A DNA stretch of 19,151 bases, from NCBI GenBank assembly GCA_900548145.1, contig URJB01000044.1, positions 1 through 19,151 of the forward strand. The letters run 5' to 3'. Positions 6,808 through 14,669 of the stretch are shown in pieces. The DNA comes from an uncultured Eubacteriales bacterium. GTDB taxonomy: Bacteria > Bacillota > Clostridia > Christensenellales > Aristaeellaceae. Position 1 is the first letter of the stretch, and every line of letters starts with the position of its first letter. The position numbers and the translations under genes were made by a program. The notes under the pieces are model-generated. The model saw only the letters and a program-made list of their open reading frames with translations. It searched no databases and was not told the origin of the DNA.

Positions 6808-7488
6808 TTAAATCGTGTTGCAGACGGAGTCCAGCACCTGCGAATACTCCACGTCCTCCAAGCCCTCGCTGACCGTCTGCACATGGATCACCTGTCCCCA
6901 CTCGGAAGAAATGCGGTTCCATTCCGGCGCGTCCGGCGCGAAGATCAGCAGGCGTTTGGCATTTTCATCCATGCAGCCGCCCAGCTGCTCGTCCTCCCAC
7001 CAGAGGGTCAGCTCGTCGAAGTCCTGCGCCATGCCCTCCGGGTACCACGGGGCGATCTTGCCATGGCCCAGTTCATGGGTGGGCGCGTCCGACCAGACGA
7101 CGATAATATGCCGCTTCTTGACCCCTTCCCGGGTCCAATCGCTGCGAATGGCGTAGGCCAGCGCTTCCAGCCCGTCCTCCGGAATATCGCCGCCGCCCTT
7201 GGCATGGATGCCTTCCACGCAGTCCCGCAGCATTTCCGCCTGCTCCGGCAGGGTGAAAAAATCGCTGGACAGCATAGCTTCCTCGCCGTCGGCAATATAG
7301 TCCCGGAAGGCGATCACCTTCACCCGCAGCTGGTGGATGGTCTTGTGCTTTTTCTCCATTTCCCGGGTGATATCCTGATACAGATTCAGCGCGTTCTGTT
7401 TCACAAAATCCAGCACATGGCGCATACTGCCGGTGGAATCGATGCAAAATACCATATCGACGTTGTAAGTAAGCTGATACCCCGCCAC
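6808..7488 (-). CDS. von Willebrand factor A domain protein (TerY-like)
   Basis: The 226-residue protein is a single vWA domain. The MIDAS motif DSTGS gives D17, T19 and S21. GGGDIPED (98-105) and WSDAPTHE (132-139) supply the remaining metal-site loops. No signal peptide or membrane helix is seen, so it is cytoplasmic. GTG at 7488 is chosen because GGAGG is 7 nt upstream. It leads an operon with PP2C and kinase, an arrangement known in tellurium-resistance-associated TerY-PP2C-kinase triads, where the vWA protein is thought to be a scaffold or a phosphorylation target. No TerD, TerC or TerB gene is visible here, so a Ter-system link is only an analogy. No convincing promoter was found in the 156-bp divergent gap. 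Confidence 0.85.
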   Translation of the reverse strand: MAGYQLTYNVDMVFCIDSTGSMRHVLDFVKQNALNLYQDITREMEKKHKTIHQLRVKVIAFRDYIADGEEAMLSSDFFTLPEQAEMLRDCVEGIHAKGGGDIPEDGLEALAYAIRSDWTREGVKKRHIIVVWSDAPTHELGHGKIAPWYPEGMAQDFDELTLWWEDEQLGGCMDENAKRLLIFAPDAPEWNRISSEWGQVIHVQTVSEGLEDVEYSQVLDSVCNTI

Positions 7489-7644
7489 GGTTCGTCCTCC
7501 TTTGAGCTCGTAATGAAGAATATTGTCGTATCATGGTAACATTCTGCGCAAAGCGGCGGATTTCCTGCCGTTTTTCAGAAGGAAAACCGTGCCGGGCAGC
7601 GAAATGAAGTAGGTGGATTGATTTTGGAAAGGACTGGAGCTTTC

Positions 7645-8673
7645 ATGAAATTCCGGAAGACGCTGGGCGTTCTTTTAACCCTTTTGGGCTGTATCGCTGC
7701 TTTTCTGGGGCTGGCGGCGGCGGTCGTGCCGCTGGTCTCCAACGCGCAGCTGCAGCTGGTGCTGGACTCCTTTGCCACGCCCTCCCGGAGTCTGTTGGTC
7801 AACGCGATCAACCAACTGATGACTTTTGTTCTCTCTCATTCCCTGCCGGTTCTGCTGGGGGGACTGCTGGCGGCTTCGGCGGGGATCGCGGTGCTCGCCT
7901 GCATGGGGCCGAAAAGCGTCCGTGACGATGAGTCGGACGATCGCCGTCCCGCCCGTTTTTCGGAGGACGTGGAAAAGCAGGCCGGACTTTGGCGTCCGGA
8001 GCGGGCGAAAAACGTGCTGCCGGACAATCCCTTTGCGGCTCCTTCCGCGGAGGACGGGCTGGCCGCCAGTCAGGGCGGCTGGCGCGGCGGTTCTTTTCAG
8101 GCGATTCGGGAGGAACGGGCCAATACCTTCGCCCCGGCGGCGCAAAGTCATGCCGTCTCATTCTCCAGTGTGAAATCCACGGAGCGCAACCCCTATCAAC
8201 GGCCCGAAGCGCAGGAGCGCAGTCCCTACCAGCGCCCGGAGGAGCCGGTTGTTCAACCCTTCAATCGTTCGGACGATTCCTTTCTTTCCTTTCCAGCGCC
8301 CACTGTCGAGGAAGAAGCCGACGCCAGTCCCAGTCTTTCCTCCATCTTTGAAGAAGACCTGCTGTTCACCCGCGGTCAGACTTTACAGGCAGCCGCACCT
8401 TCTGAAATGCCTGCCGAAGAGGCGGAAGAACCAGCTCCCGATTTTGACCTGACCTTCGAAAGTGACGAAGCGGAGGACAGTCTTTTCTTTCCCACCGTTT
8501 CCCCCGAAGCCACGGAGGCAGATGCGGCCAGCTCCAACAGCGAACCGTTGACGGCCCCGGTCATTGACGAGCCGCTCCAAGATTCAAAGGCTGCCGAAAC
8601 CAGAGAAGCTGCTCCTACGCACGCAAAGCAAAAGGTGAAGATTCGGAGCACCATGGGCAAGCACACCTGCTGA
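7645..8673 (+). CDS. Unknown membrane protein with acidic disordered tail
   Basis: I do not recognise this 342-residue protein. Two hydrophobic segments at about 7-32 and 60-85 (numbered from the ATG at 7645) anchor it. The remaining roughly 250 residues are acidic, rich in Ser, Glu, Pro and Ala, and look disordered, consistent with a cytoplasmic tail. A short near-repeat occurs (NPYQRPEAQE then SPYQRPEEP). An upstream TTG at 7618 opens the frame, but the ATG at 7645 has GGAG nearby and gives a natural N-terminus. It diverges from the vWA-PP2C-kinase operon. A Ser/Thr-rich acidic tail in that position could be a kinase substrate; this is inference, and no phosphosite can be read from sequence alone. 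A terminator follows. Confidence 0.75.
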   Translation: MKFRKTLGVLLTLLGCIAAFLGLAAAVVPLVSNAQLQLVLDSFATPSRSLLVNAINQLMTFVLSHSLPVLLGGLLAASAGIAVLACMGPKSVRDDESDDRRPARFSEDVEKQAGLWRPERAKNVLPDNPFAAPSAEDGLAASQGGWRGGSFQAIREERANTFAPAAQSHAVSFSSVKSTERNPYQRPEAQERSPYQRPEEPVVQPFNRSDDSFLSFPAPTVEEEADASPSLSSIFEEDLLFTRGQTLQAAAPSEMPAEEAEEPAPDFDLTFESDEAEDSLFFPTVSPEATEADAASSNSEPLTAPVIDEPLQDSKAAETREAAPTHAKQKVKIRSTMGKHTC

Positions 8674-8696
8674 ACGTTCCTGTCGTAGCATTTGCT

Positions 8697-8735
8697 GCAT
8701 AAAAAAGCGGACGCCATACGTCCTCTTTTTATGTA
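8697..8735 (+). terminator. Rho-independent terminator after the acidic-tail membrane protein
   Basis: ATAAAAAAGCGGACG pairs with ACGTCCTCTTTTTAT across a short CCAT loop, and the T-rich end follows. The AT-rich arms on both sides make it usable from either strand. It is 25 nt after the stop codon. Confidence 0.75.
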
Positions 8736-8866
8736 AACGCGGTTAGGAATGGGAGTCATTTTTGCGGCAAAATAGGTCCTTTTCTTCTCCTTTTGATTTT
8801 GACCAAGGCTGCAAGTCCTGTTTGGGGCTATTTTCTCTTTGACAACGATCACAGCCTTACAGGTAT

Positions 8867-8906
8867 AAAAAAGGACGCCCCCCATACAGGAGAGCGTCCT
8901 CATTTT
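8867..8906 (-). terminator. Rho-independent terminator of the SH3b/Ig-like protein gene
   Basis: On the minus strand GGACGC and GCGTCC close a 15-nt loop and are followed by six T. It lies within 10 nt of the stop of the large secreted protein. The plus strand also has a T-rich end at about 8901-8906, so it may be bidirectional. Confidence 0.8.
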
Positions 8907-8909
8907 TGT

Positions 8910-11900
8910 TTATTCGTTCGTTGCGGACTGGACTTCCGCTTCCTGCGCGGCCAGCAGGTCGTTCAGAAGCTTTTCCGTCACTTCGAACACCACATGTTCC
9001 CCTTCGCTGCCGTCGGCGGCAACCGCCCAGATTTCATACCGGACGCCCGCCTTGGGTTCCTTGGAAAAATCGTACTGAGGCTTTTCCAGCTCGGAAGGCT
9101 TGTTATCCGTGTTGGCCTTCACCAGCCGGTAGCCTGCCGCATTCTCCACAGCATCCCACTTCAGCATCCAGGAGCCGTCTTTTTTCAGCACCAGCTTCAC
9201 GTGCTCGGGCTTAGCCAAGGCAACCGTCACGTTTTCTGCAACCGGCTCCGCAGCGGGTTCTTCTATCACCACAGGCTCCACGAAGGCGTTATCTTCCAGC
9301 GTCACAGGCTCCTGTGCGGGAGTCTCCTGTGCAGGGGTTTTCTGCACAGGGTCTTCCGTTTTTCCATCTTTCGTGGTAGTGCTGCTGGACGAAGCGGGTT
9401 TCACCGTCAGGTTCAGGTTGCCGGTAACGGAATTGTTGGCGGCATCCGTGACCTTGACTGTCAGCAAATAAGTGGTTTCGCTGTCCACGGTGATCCCATT
9501 GCTGGAGAACTCGCCGGTGGAAGCGTTAATGTTCAGATCAAGCTTGCCAGCATCCGCCGTATATTCGAAGAAGTACGGTGCCTCGCCGCCGCTCACGGTC
9601 AGCACGCTCTTGGTGAAGGCCTCGCCGGAGGTCACTTCGAAGCTGCTGCCGTTCAGGGTCAGGGGTTCGGTGGGAACGGCGCTGTCCTTGATCTTGAAGC
9701 TGTAGATCGTGCCAGCGGACCAGCCGTTCTTGTTCTGCGCGTACACCTGAATGGTGTAGGTGCCCACTGCGGAGGTAGAACCGCTGAGAACGCCGGTGCT
9801 GGGATCGAACTTCAGGCCATCGGGAATGGTGCCGTCGAACTTCCAACCGGTCAGCGGGCCATTGGTAGCTTCGAACTGCACATTCACCGCAGCGTCCTTC
9901 TCAAAGGAGCCGTCTTCCTTGGGCTGAACTGCGGGAACCTCGGAGGGCTGCGCCGCAATGTTCAGCACAAAGCTGTTGTAGCTGCTGCCCGCCGCATTGG
10001 TCGCGGTCGCTTCCACGGTATAGGTGCCGGAAGCGTTGGGCTTGCCGCTGATGGTGTTGCCGCTAATGGTCAGGCCGGGGTTGCTGGGCGTGATGGTCAC
10101 ATTCCAGTTCACCGCAGAGCCGGACTTGATTGCCAGCGTCATGGACGCATCCACGTCCTGCATCAGGTTCTCGTTGCCGGTGATGGCGATGGAGCCGGGC
10201 TCCACGATGACCTTCTGAGTCTCGGCACTGGTGGCCTCACCGCGATAAGCGGTATTGCTGGCCTGCGCCTTCACCACCACAGAGATGGCCTTATCCTGAT
10301 CGTCCGCCGTGACGGTGTAGGTCGCACCGGTCGCGCCGGGGATCTCCGCCTTATCGCGCAGCCACTGATAAGTCAAGGCCGTCGTTTCGGCTTCCTTGGG
10401 CTGTACCTTGGCCTGCAGGGTCGTAGCGTTGGCATTGACCACAGGCTGCGCAGCGCCCTCGATGGTCACGCCGGTCAGGTTGGCAATGTTGGTCACCTTG
10501 CCGGTGTTCACGGTCTGTTGGCTGCCGGTGTAGCTGCCGGTGCCTTCCACCACCAGACGGATGGTCTTGCCGATGCAGCCGGAACCAACGTCCACCGTCT
10601 GCGCGTTGGAGATGACCGTGGTGTTGCCCGCATCGTCCACCGCGTACCAAGTCAGCTTCACGCTGGCGGAAGCGGGCTCATAGACCGCCTGCAGACGGTC
10701 ACCCACGTTGGGAGCCGCATCCTTGGTGGTCAGGTTGGTGATGCTGGCGCTGGTCACAGCACCGGCGGTAACGACCTTCTGCGTTTCGATCGCCGCCAGA
10801 GAGCTGCCGTTGTACGCGCCCGTGCCGGTAATGGTCAGCTTGATGGTCTTGCCCACCGCGCTCACGGGCACTTCATAGTAGTTGTTGGTGCTGACGTTTA
10901 CGCCGTCCAGCTGCCACAGGCAGGTGTAGGTAGCGCCGCTGGGCTCCACGATAGGCTCCAGGCGATCGCCTACCACAGGCGCGTCATGATTGAACTTCAC
11001 GCCCACCAGCTGCTGACGGTTGGTGACAGCGGCGGTGTAAGCGCTGACCGCGTAGCCGGTCCAACGGCCGGAGCCGTCTACCCGCAGGCGGAAGGTGCAG
11101 CCCACATCCTGCTCGGTCACAGCGTAGGAGGCGTTGTTGCCCACCACGGATTCCTTGCCGTTGGTGTCGGTGCGCAGCCACTGATAGGTGATGGCGGCGT
11201 TGGAAGGATCCACGCTCTGGATCGCCAGAATGTTGCCCACCACGGGGTTCATGTTGTTGATGGTAACGCCGTTGACCTTGTAGGAGGCGTTCTCGATCAG
11301 GAACTGGCTCATCATGTAGCCCACGCGGCTGCCGATCTGAATGCGGTACCAGCCGTTCAGGCGTTCCAGAATTTTCACCTGCGTACCGACGCTGTAAACG
11401 CCGATAATGGCATAATTGGTGCTGGGGCCGGTGCGCAGACGCACACCCTTGCCGTTGGCGGCCCACACGGTAGCGTCGCCGTCATAGGAAGGCGCGGGAC
11501 TGCCGTCCTTGCGCAGGAACTGGGTCATCATATAACCCACATTGCCGCCCACGCTGATACGACACCAGTTCTGGCCTTCCGCCAGAATGATGGCCCGGGT
11601 GCCTACCGGCCACTTGCGCAGCACTGCGTAAGTAGTGCTGGGGCCGGAACGCATTCGCACGCCGTAGCCGTTGCCGCTGACCACGGTGGCGTTGGTGTTG
11701 GCCACGGGGGTCATACTGCTGCTGGTGGGCTGCAGATACTGGCCGTACATATAGCCGGTGCGCCCGTCGGGCGTTTCCACCCGGTACCAGCCGTTGCTGA
11801 CACTGAGAACCTTCACGGTCGTGCCGGTTTTGTAACTGCTGATGGTGGTGGCGCTAAAGGAGGCCTTCGCCCGCAGACGAAGCCACCCGCCGACCACGGT

Positions 11901-11990
11901 CGCGTATTCCGTTGCCGCCAGTGCGCCGGTCATGGGCATCAGCCCGATCAGCAGAACTGCGACAAGCAAGATCGCAAGACTACGTTTCAT
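8910..11990 (-). CDS. Large secreted protein with SH3b repeats and Ig-like/He_PIG domains
   Basis: The 1026-residue protein has a signal peptide at 1-26 (hydrophobic core 5-17, Ala-rich cleavage region). Three bacterial SH3 (SH3b) domains follow at about 28-87, 100-160 and 172-232, each with a variant of GYM or GYMM near its end. Residues 240 to 600 hold tandem Ig-like units with a recurring YQWLRD/YQWLRT-type motif. He_PIG-type domains occupy about 600-860. A Pro/Glu/Thr-rich linker with PAQETPAQEP leads to a fibronectin-III-like end at about 925-1000. SH3b domains usually bind peptidoglycan, so the protein likely sits on the cell wall. No LPXTG anchor or catalytic domain is visible. I chose the ATG at 11990 over 12038 because GGAGGG is 8 nt upstream and it begins the signal peptide. 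Confidence 0.8.
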   Translation of the reverse strand: MKRSLAILLVAVLLIGLMPMTGALAATEYATVVGGWLRLRAKASFSATTISSYKTGTTVKVLSVSNGWYRVETPDGRTGYMYGQYLQPTSSSMTPVANTNATVVSGNGYGVRMRSGPSTTYAVLRKWPVGTRAIILAEGQNWCRISVGGNVGYMMTQFLRKDGSPAPSYDGDATVWAANGKGVRLRTGPSTNYAIIGVYSVGTQVKILERLNGWYRIQIGSRVGYMMSQFLIENASYKVNGVTINNMNPVVGNILAIQSVDPSNAAITYQWLRTDTNGKESVVGNNASYAVTEQDVGCTFRLRVDGSGRWTGYAVSAYTAAVTNRQQLVGVKFNHDAPVVGDRLEPIVEPSGATYTCLWQLDGVNVSTNNYYEVPVSAVGKTIKLTITGTGAYNGSSLAAIETQKVVTAGAVTSASITNLTTKDAAPNVGDRLQAVYEPASASVKLTWYAVDDAGNTTVISNAQTVDVGSGCIGKTIRLVVEGTGSYTGSQQTVNTGKVTNIANLTGVTIEGAAQPVVNANATTLQAKVQPKEAETTALTYQWLRDKAEIPGATGATYTVTADDQDKAISVVVKAQASNTAYRGEATSAETQKVIVEPGSIAITGNENLMQDVDASMTLAIKSGSAVNWNVTITPSNPGLTISGNTISGKPNASGTYTVEATATNAAGSSYNSFVLNIAAQPSEVPAVQPKEDGSFEKDAAVNVQFEATNGPLTGWKFDGTIPDGLKFDPSTGVLSGSTSAVGTYTIQVYAQNKNGWSAGTIYSFKIKDSAVPTEPLTLNGSSFEVTSGEAFTKSVLTVSGGEAPYFFEYTADAGKLDLNINASTGEFSSNGITVDSETTYLLTVKVTDAANNSVTGNLNLTVKPASSSSTTTKDGKTEDPVQKTPAQETPAQEPVTLEDNAFVEPVVIEEPAAEPVAENVTVALAKPEHVKLVLKKDGSWMLKWDAVENAAGYRLVKANTDNKPSELEKPQYDFSKEPKAGVRYEIWAVAADGSEGEHVVFEVTEKLLNDLLAAQEAEVQSATNE

Positions 11991-12012
11991 CTTAAAATCC
12001 CTCCGTTTCCCC

Positions 12013-12078
12013 TGCGGATCATCCGCAAGGCGTTTCACAATTATTAGACGAACAGGGGCAGGTTTTTCTTCCCTGTTC
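12013..12078. other. Intergenic hairpins upstream of the SH3b protein gene
   Basis: Two stem-loops occur in the 123-bp gap between the glycosyltransferase stop and the SH3b start. GAACAGGG (12050-12057) pairs with CCCTGTTC (12071-12078), 8 bp, and TGCGGAT pairs with ATCCGCA at about 12013-12027. Neither is followed by a clear U-tract on the minus strand. They may tune read-through or mRNA stability. No confident promoter was found there. Confidence 0.45.
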
Positions 12079-12113
12079 AGAGAAAGATTATCAAATTTTT
12101 TTGGAAAAAACGC

Positions 12114-13037
12114 TTATTCTTTCTCCCGGGCGATGTAAATAGGGCGACGTTTGGTTTCCAGATAGGTCTTGCTTAAATATTGCCCCAGAATGCCCACGCA
12201 GAAAAGCTGAATGCCGCCCAGAAACAGGATGATGCAGATCATGGCCGGGAAGCCCGCCACCGGGTCGCCCCAGATCAGCGTCTTAATGAAGAAGTACAAC
12301 AGCAGCAGAATGGACACCCCGCAAAAGACCACGCCGGTAATGGACGCGATTGCCAGCGGCGCGGTGGAAAAGGCGGTGATGCCGTCGATGGAATAAAGGA
12401 ACAGCTTCCAGAAATTCCACTTAGTCTCCCCCGCTACCCGCTCCACGTTTTCATATTCCAACCACTTGGTGCGGTAGCCCACCCAGCTGAAAATTCCCTT
12501 GGAAAACCGGCTGACTTCCTTCAGACTGAGAATGCTGTCCACCATCTGGCGGGTCATCAGGCGAAAATCCCGCGCGCCGTCCACGATTTCCGTCTTGGAG
12601 ATGCGGTTGATGAGGCGGTAAAACTGCCGGGCGAAAAAGCTGCGGATGGGCGGTTCCCCCTTCCGGGTGACGCGCCGGGTGGCTACACAGTCGTAGCCTT
12701 CTTTCTCAATGCTCTGCAGCATTCCGGGCAGCAGCTCCGGCGGATCCTGCAGGTCTACATCCATAATGGCCACATAATCGCCCGTGGCGGCCTCCAGCCC
12801 GGCATACATGGCGCTTTCCTTGCCGAAATTCCGGGAAAAGCTGATGAAATGCACCCGCTCGTCCTGCGCCCGCAGGGAGCGAAATTCTGCCAGCGTGCCG
12901 TCCTTGCTGCCGTCGTCTACAAACCAGAACTCCCACTGGCAGTCCATTTCCGCCGTGCGCTTCAAAAATTCCCGATAGAAAATCGGCGCTGCTTCTTCTT
13001 CGTTATAGCAGGGCACGATCACGCTAACGGTCTTCAT
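12114..13037 (-). CDS. Family 2 glycosyltransferase with C-terminal membrane helices (GtrB/DPM1 type)
   Basis: The 307-residue protein has a GT-A domain (VSVIVPCYNEEE at 4-15, FVDDGSKDGT at about 39-48, DVDLQDP at about 92-98). A later RVAGETKWN motif is typical of polyprenyl-phosphate sugar transferases of the GtrB/YkcC family. Two hydrophobic helices lie near 230-255 and 265-290, consistent with the inner-membrane topology of this group. It likely transfers a sugar to undecaprenyl phosphate for cell-surface decoration. Its ATG overlaps the stop of the preceding secreted-protein gene in an ATGA, so translation should be coupled. The sugar cannot be told from sequence, and no flippase or GtrA partner is visible in this window. 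Confidence 0.88.
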   Translation of the reverse strand: MKTVSVIVPCYNEEEAAPIFYREFLKRTAEMDCQWEFWFVDDGSKDGTLAEFRSLRAQDERVHFISFSRNFGKESAMYAGLEAATGDYVAIMDVDLQDPPELLPGMLQSIEKEGYDCVATRRVTRKGEPPIRSFFARQFYRLINRISKTEIVDGARDFRLMTRQMVDSILSLKEVSRFSKGIFSWVGYRTKWLEYENVERVAGETKWNFWKLFLYSIDGITAFSTAPLAIASITGVVFCGVSILLLLYFFIKTLIWGDPVAGFPAMICIILFLGGIQLFCVGILGQYLSKTYLETKRRPIYIAREKE

Positions 13038-13699
13038 AGGCTTTCCTCCTGACTCTGGCTTGAATCCTGAAACTGAAAGCTGTCTGTCAATTCCTTCAGC
13101 GTGGCCAGATCATCCCGCAGCTCCTGCAGGGCCAGCGGCATCAGCTGATAGGTGGTGGCCTCCGGCCAGGCCTGCCACAGCTCGATCAGATCGTTTCCCT
13201 GATAGAAGGCTACGCCGTCCAGCCGGACGCGCAGGCTGCTGCCGTCCGCCGTTTCCAGAACCGCCTGAACGTGCAGCGTCTGACGATCGTACTGTGCCTC
13301 TACCCGGGGATAGGTGGGTTCGATCGTCACGGACTTACCTTCGCCCTGCAAAGCGTTCAAAATTTGGGGCCAGCTCTCCAGCAGCTCCAGCGCGGTTCTG
13401 GGATTGCCGATGGTGGTGCAGGCCACGCTCATCAGCGCCCGCCCCTTGGGCATCCGAAACACATAAGCGGACGCAAAGGGATTGCAATCCTGCATCAGGG
13501 CATACAGGCCGCTAAGACCGTCCGGCACGGACAGGGAACCCGCATCCTCCACTTCGCAAAGCTCTACGCCCTCCGGCTGAAAAAAAGTGCCGAAGCCGGC
13601 TCCATCTTCTTCCTCTGCCAGCACCGCCGGGGCCACCATAAGCAGCCCCGCCAGCAGCAGGGCGAACCAGCGTTTCATCATTGGTGTTTTCCGTTTCAT
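13034..13699 (-). CDS. Small secreted protein of unknown function
   Basis: The 221-residue protein has a signal peptide (KRK, hydrophobic core about 10-22, then APAVLA at about 23-28) and a mature acidic N-terminus (EEEDG). The rest shows no domain I can name. A Gly/Leu-rich stretch and several aromatic residues near 80-100 suggest a compact fold. AGAGGAAA upstream of the ATG at 13699 fixes the start. It is the first gene of a group with the glycosyltransferase, under a strong divergent promoter. There is no Cys at the cleavage site, so a lipoprotein is unlikely. Confidence 0.8.
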   Translation of the reverse strand: MKRKTPMMKRWFALLLAGLLMVAPAVLAEEEDGAGFGTFFQPEGVELCEVEDAGSLSVPDGLSGLYALMQDCNPFASAYVFRMPKGRALMSVACTTIGNPRTALELLESWPQILNALQGEGKSVTIEPTYPRVEAQYDRQTLHVQAVLETADGSSLRVRLDGVAFYQGNDLIELWQAWPEATTYQLMPLALQELRDDLATLKELTDSFQFQDSSQSQEESL

Positions 13700-13748
13700 G
13701 GACGGTTTCCTCTCTTTCCCCGCACAGAACGCAGCGGTTTACCTCTCT

Positions 13749-13778
13749 ATTGTACCATGAATCCGCCGTTTATGACAA
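13749..13778 (-). promoter_or_regulatory. Promoter of the secreted protein-glycosyltransferase operon
   Basis: Read on the minus strand, -35 TTGTCA (13773-13778) and -10 TACAAT (13749-13754) are each 5 of 6 to consensus with an 18-bp spacer. They lie about 50 nt upstream of the ATG. The promoter diverges from the metallophosphoesterase promoter in the same 147-bp gap. Confidence 0.75.
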
Positions 13779-13784
13779 TGAAAC

Positions 13785-13813
13785 TTGTTTGCGGTGCAAA
13801 AATCTGCTATACT
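13785..13813 (+). promoter_or_regulatory. Promoter of the metallophosphoesterase gene
   Basis: The -10 TATACT (13808-13813), with a TG one base before it (extended -10), follows a 17-bp spacer after a weak -35 TTGTTT (13785-13790). It is 34 nt before the ATG at 13847. Confidence 0.65.
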
Positions 13814-13846
13814 GCCATGGAATGATTGTGTAAGGGAGGATGGACG

Positions 13847-14557
13847 ATGCGCATTGCCCTTGTGGCCGATCTGCACGGCAACCGTCCCGCCACGGAAGCA
13901 CTGGAACGGGATCTGGCCCTGACGAAGCCGGATCGGATCGTCTGTCTGGGAGATATTGTCGGTAAGGGGCCCAGCAATCTTTTTACCTATGAGTGGGCTT
14001 TCGAGCACTGCCAGCTCATCATCGGCGGAAACTGGGACTACGGCGTTGGATGCAGGACTTTTCCCAGAGATCACTACTACTGGGATCAGCTGGGCCCGGA
14101 ACGGCTGCGTTGTCTCCGGGAGCTGCCCCAGGAGACGGAATTCTGGTTCAGCGGACGCCGGTTCCGCCTGTTCCACGGACGGCCCGTCATGCCGGAGCTG
14201 TACACCGTGGCGGACGACCGGGAACTGCTGCAATCCTTTCTGGTGGACGCGAAGGGCGTTCCCTATGACGGGCTGCTCTATGCGGACGCGCACCGTCAGG
14301 CCATGCGCACCCTGTCCCCCGGGATCATCGTCAACACCGGCAGCGTCGGCAACGCCATGGGTGTGCCAAAATGCTGCTACGCCCTGCTGGAAGGCGAAGA
14401 AGGCCGCATTCCAGCGCCGCTGGAAGTTCGGCTGCGCCAGCTGGATTACGACCGGGAACAGGCCGTCCGGGACGCGGAAGCCGCCGATGGCCTGCCCATA
14501 AAGGAAGCCTATATCCGGGAGATACAGACGGGCATCTATTCCCGTTCGCATGGATAA
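13847..14557 (+). CDS. Calcineurin-like metallophosphoesterase
   Basis: The 236-residue cytoplasmic protein has the metallophosphoesterase layout: ADLHGN (7-12; D8 and H10), LGDIVGKGP (34-42; D36), GGNWD (60-64; N62), LFHGRP (108-113; H110) and NTGSVGN (163-169). At the usual GHTH position it reads YADAH (145-149), so the first histidine of that motif is replaced by Asp147 while H149 is kept. Members of this family hydrolyse phosphodiesters or phosphomonoesters with two metal ions. The substrate here is unknown. The ATG at 13847 is preceded by GGGAGGA; the upstream TTG at 13826 lacks a site. It is a single-gene unit with its own promoter and terminator. Confidence 0.8.
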   Translation: MRIALVADLHGNRPATEALERDLALTKPDRIVCLGDIVGKGPSNLFTYEWAFEHCQLIIGGNWDYGVGCRTFPRDHYYWDQLGPERLRCLRELPQETEFWFSGRRFRLFHGRPVMPELYTVADDRELLQSFLVDAKGVPYDGLLYADAHRQAMRTLSPGIIVNTGSVGNAMGVPKCCYALLEGEEGRIPAPLEVRLRQLDYDREQAVRDAEAADGLPIKEAYIREIQTGIYSRSHG

Positions 14558-14568
14558 CGTCTCTTTTT

Positions 14569-14605
14569 CGCCCCCGAAGCGCTGGTGCTTCGGGGCGCTT
14601 TTATT
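14569..14605 (+). terminator. Rho-independent terminator of the metallophosphoesterase gene
   Basis: CGCCCCCGAAGC pairs with GCTTCGGGGCG around a 6-nt loop, followed by CTTTTATTT. It starts 12 nt after the stop codon. Confidence 0.88.
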
Positions 14606-14616
14606 TGCCTCAAACC

Positions 14617-14655
14617 AAAAACCGGGAAGCCCCTTTTGGAGCCTCCCGGTTTCTT
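14617..14655 (-). terminator. Rho-independent terminator of the transketolase operon
   Basis: AACCGGGA and TCCCGGTT form the stem about 14620-14651. On the minus strand the downstream arm runs into TTTTTGG, a U-tract. It lies just past the stop of the C-terminal transketolase subunit. Together with the neighbouring plus-strand terminator it insulates the two convergent transcripts. Confidence 0.85.
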
Positions 14656-14669
14656 TCTTTTTGGAAAAA

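Noticed and set aside
8793..12047. A 1084-codon plus-strand open frame across the SH3b gene
   Set aside because: It is an antisense shadow in GC-rich DNA. The minus-strand frame has a signal peptide, SH3b motifs and a fitting Shine-Dalgarno, while this product is Gly/His/Ala-rich without a domain.
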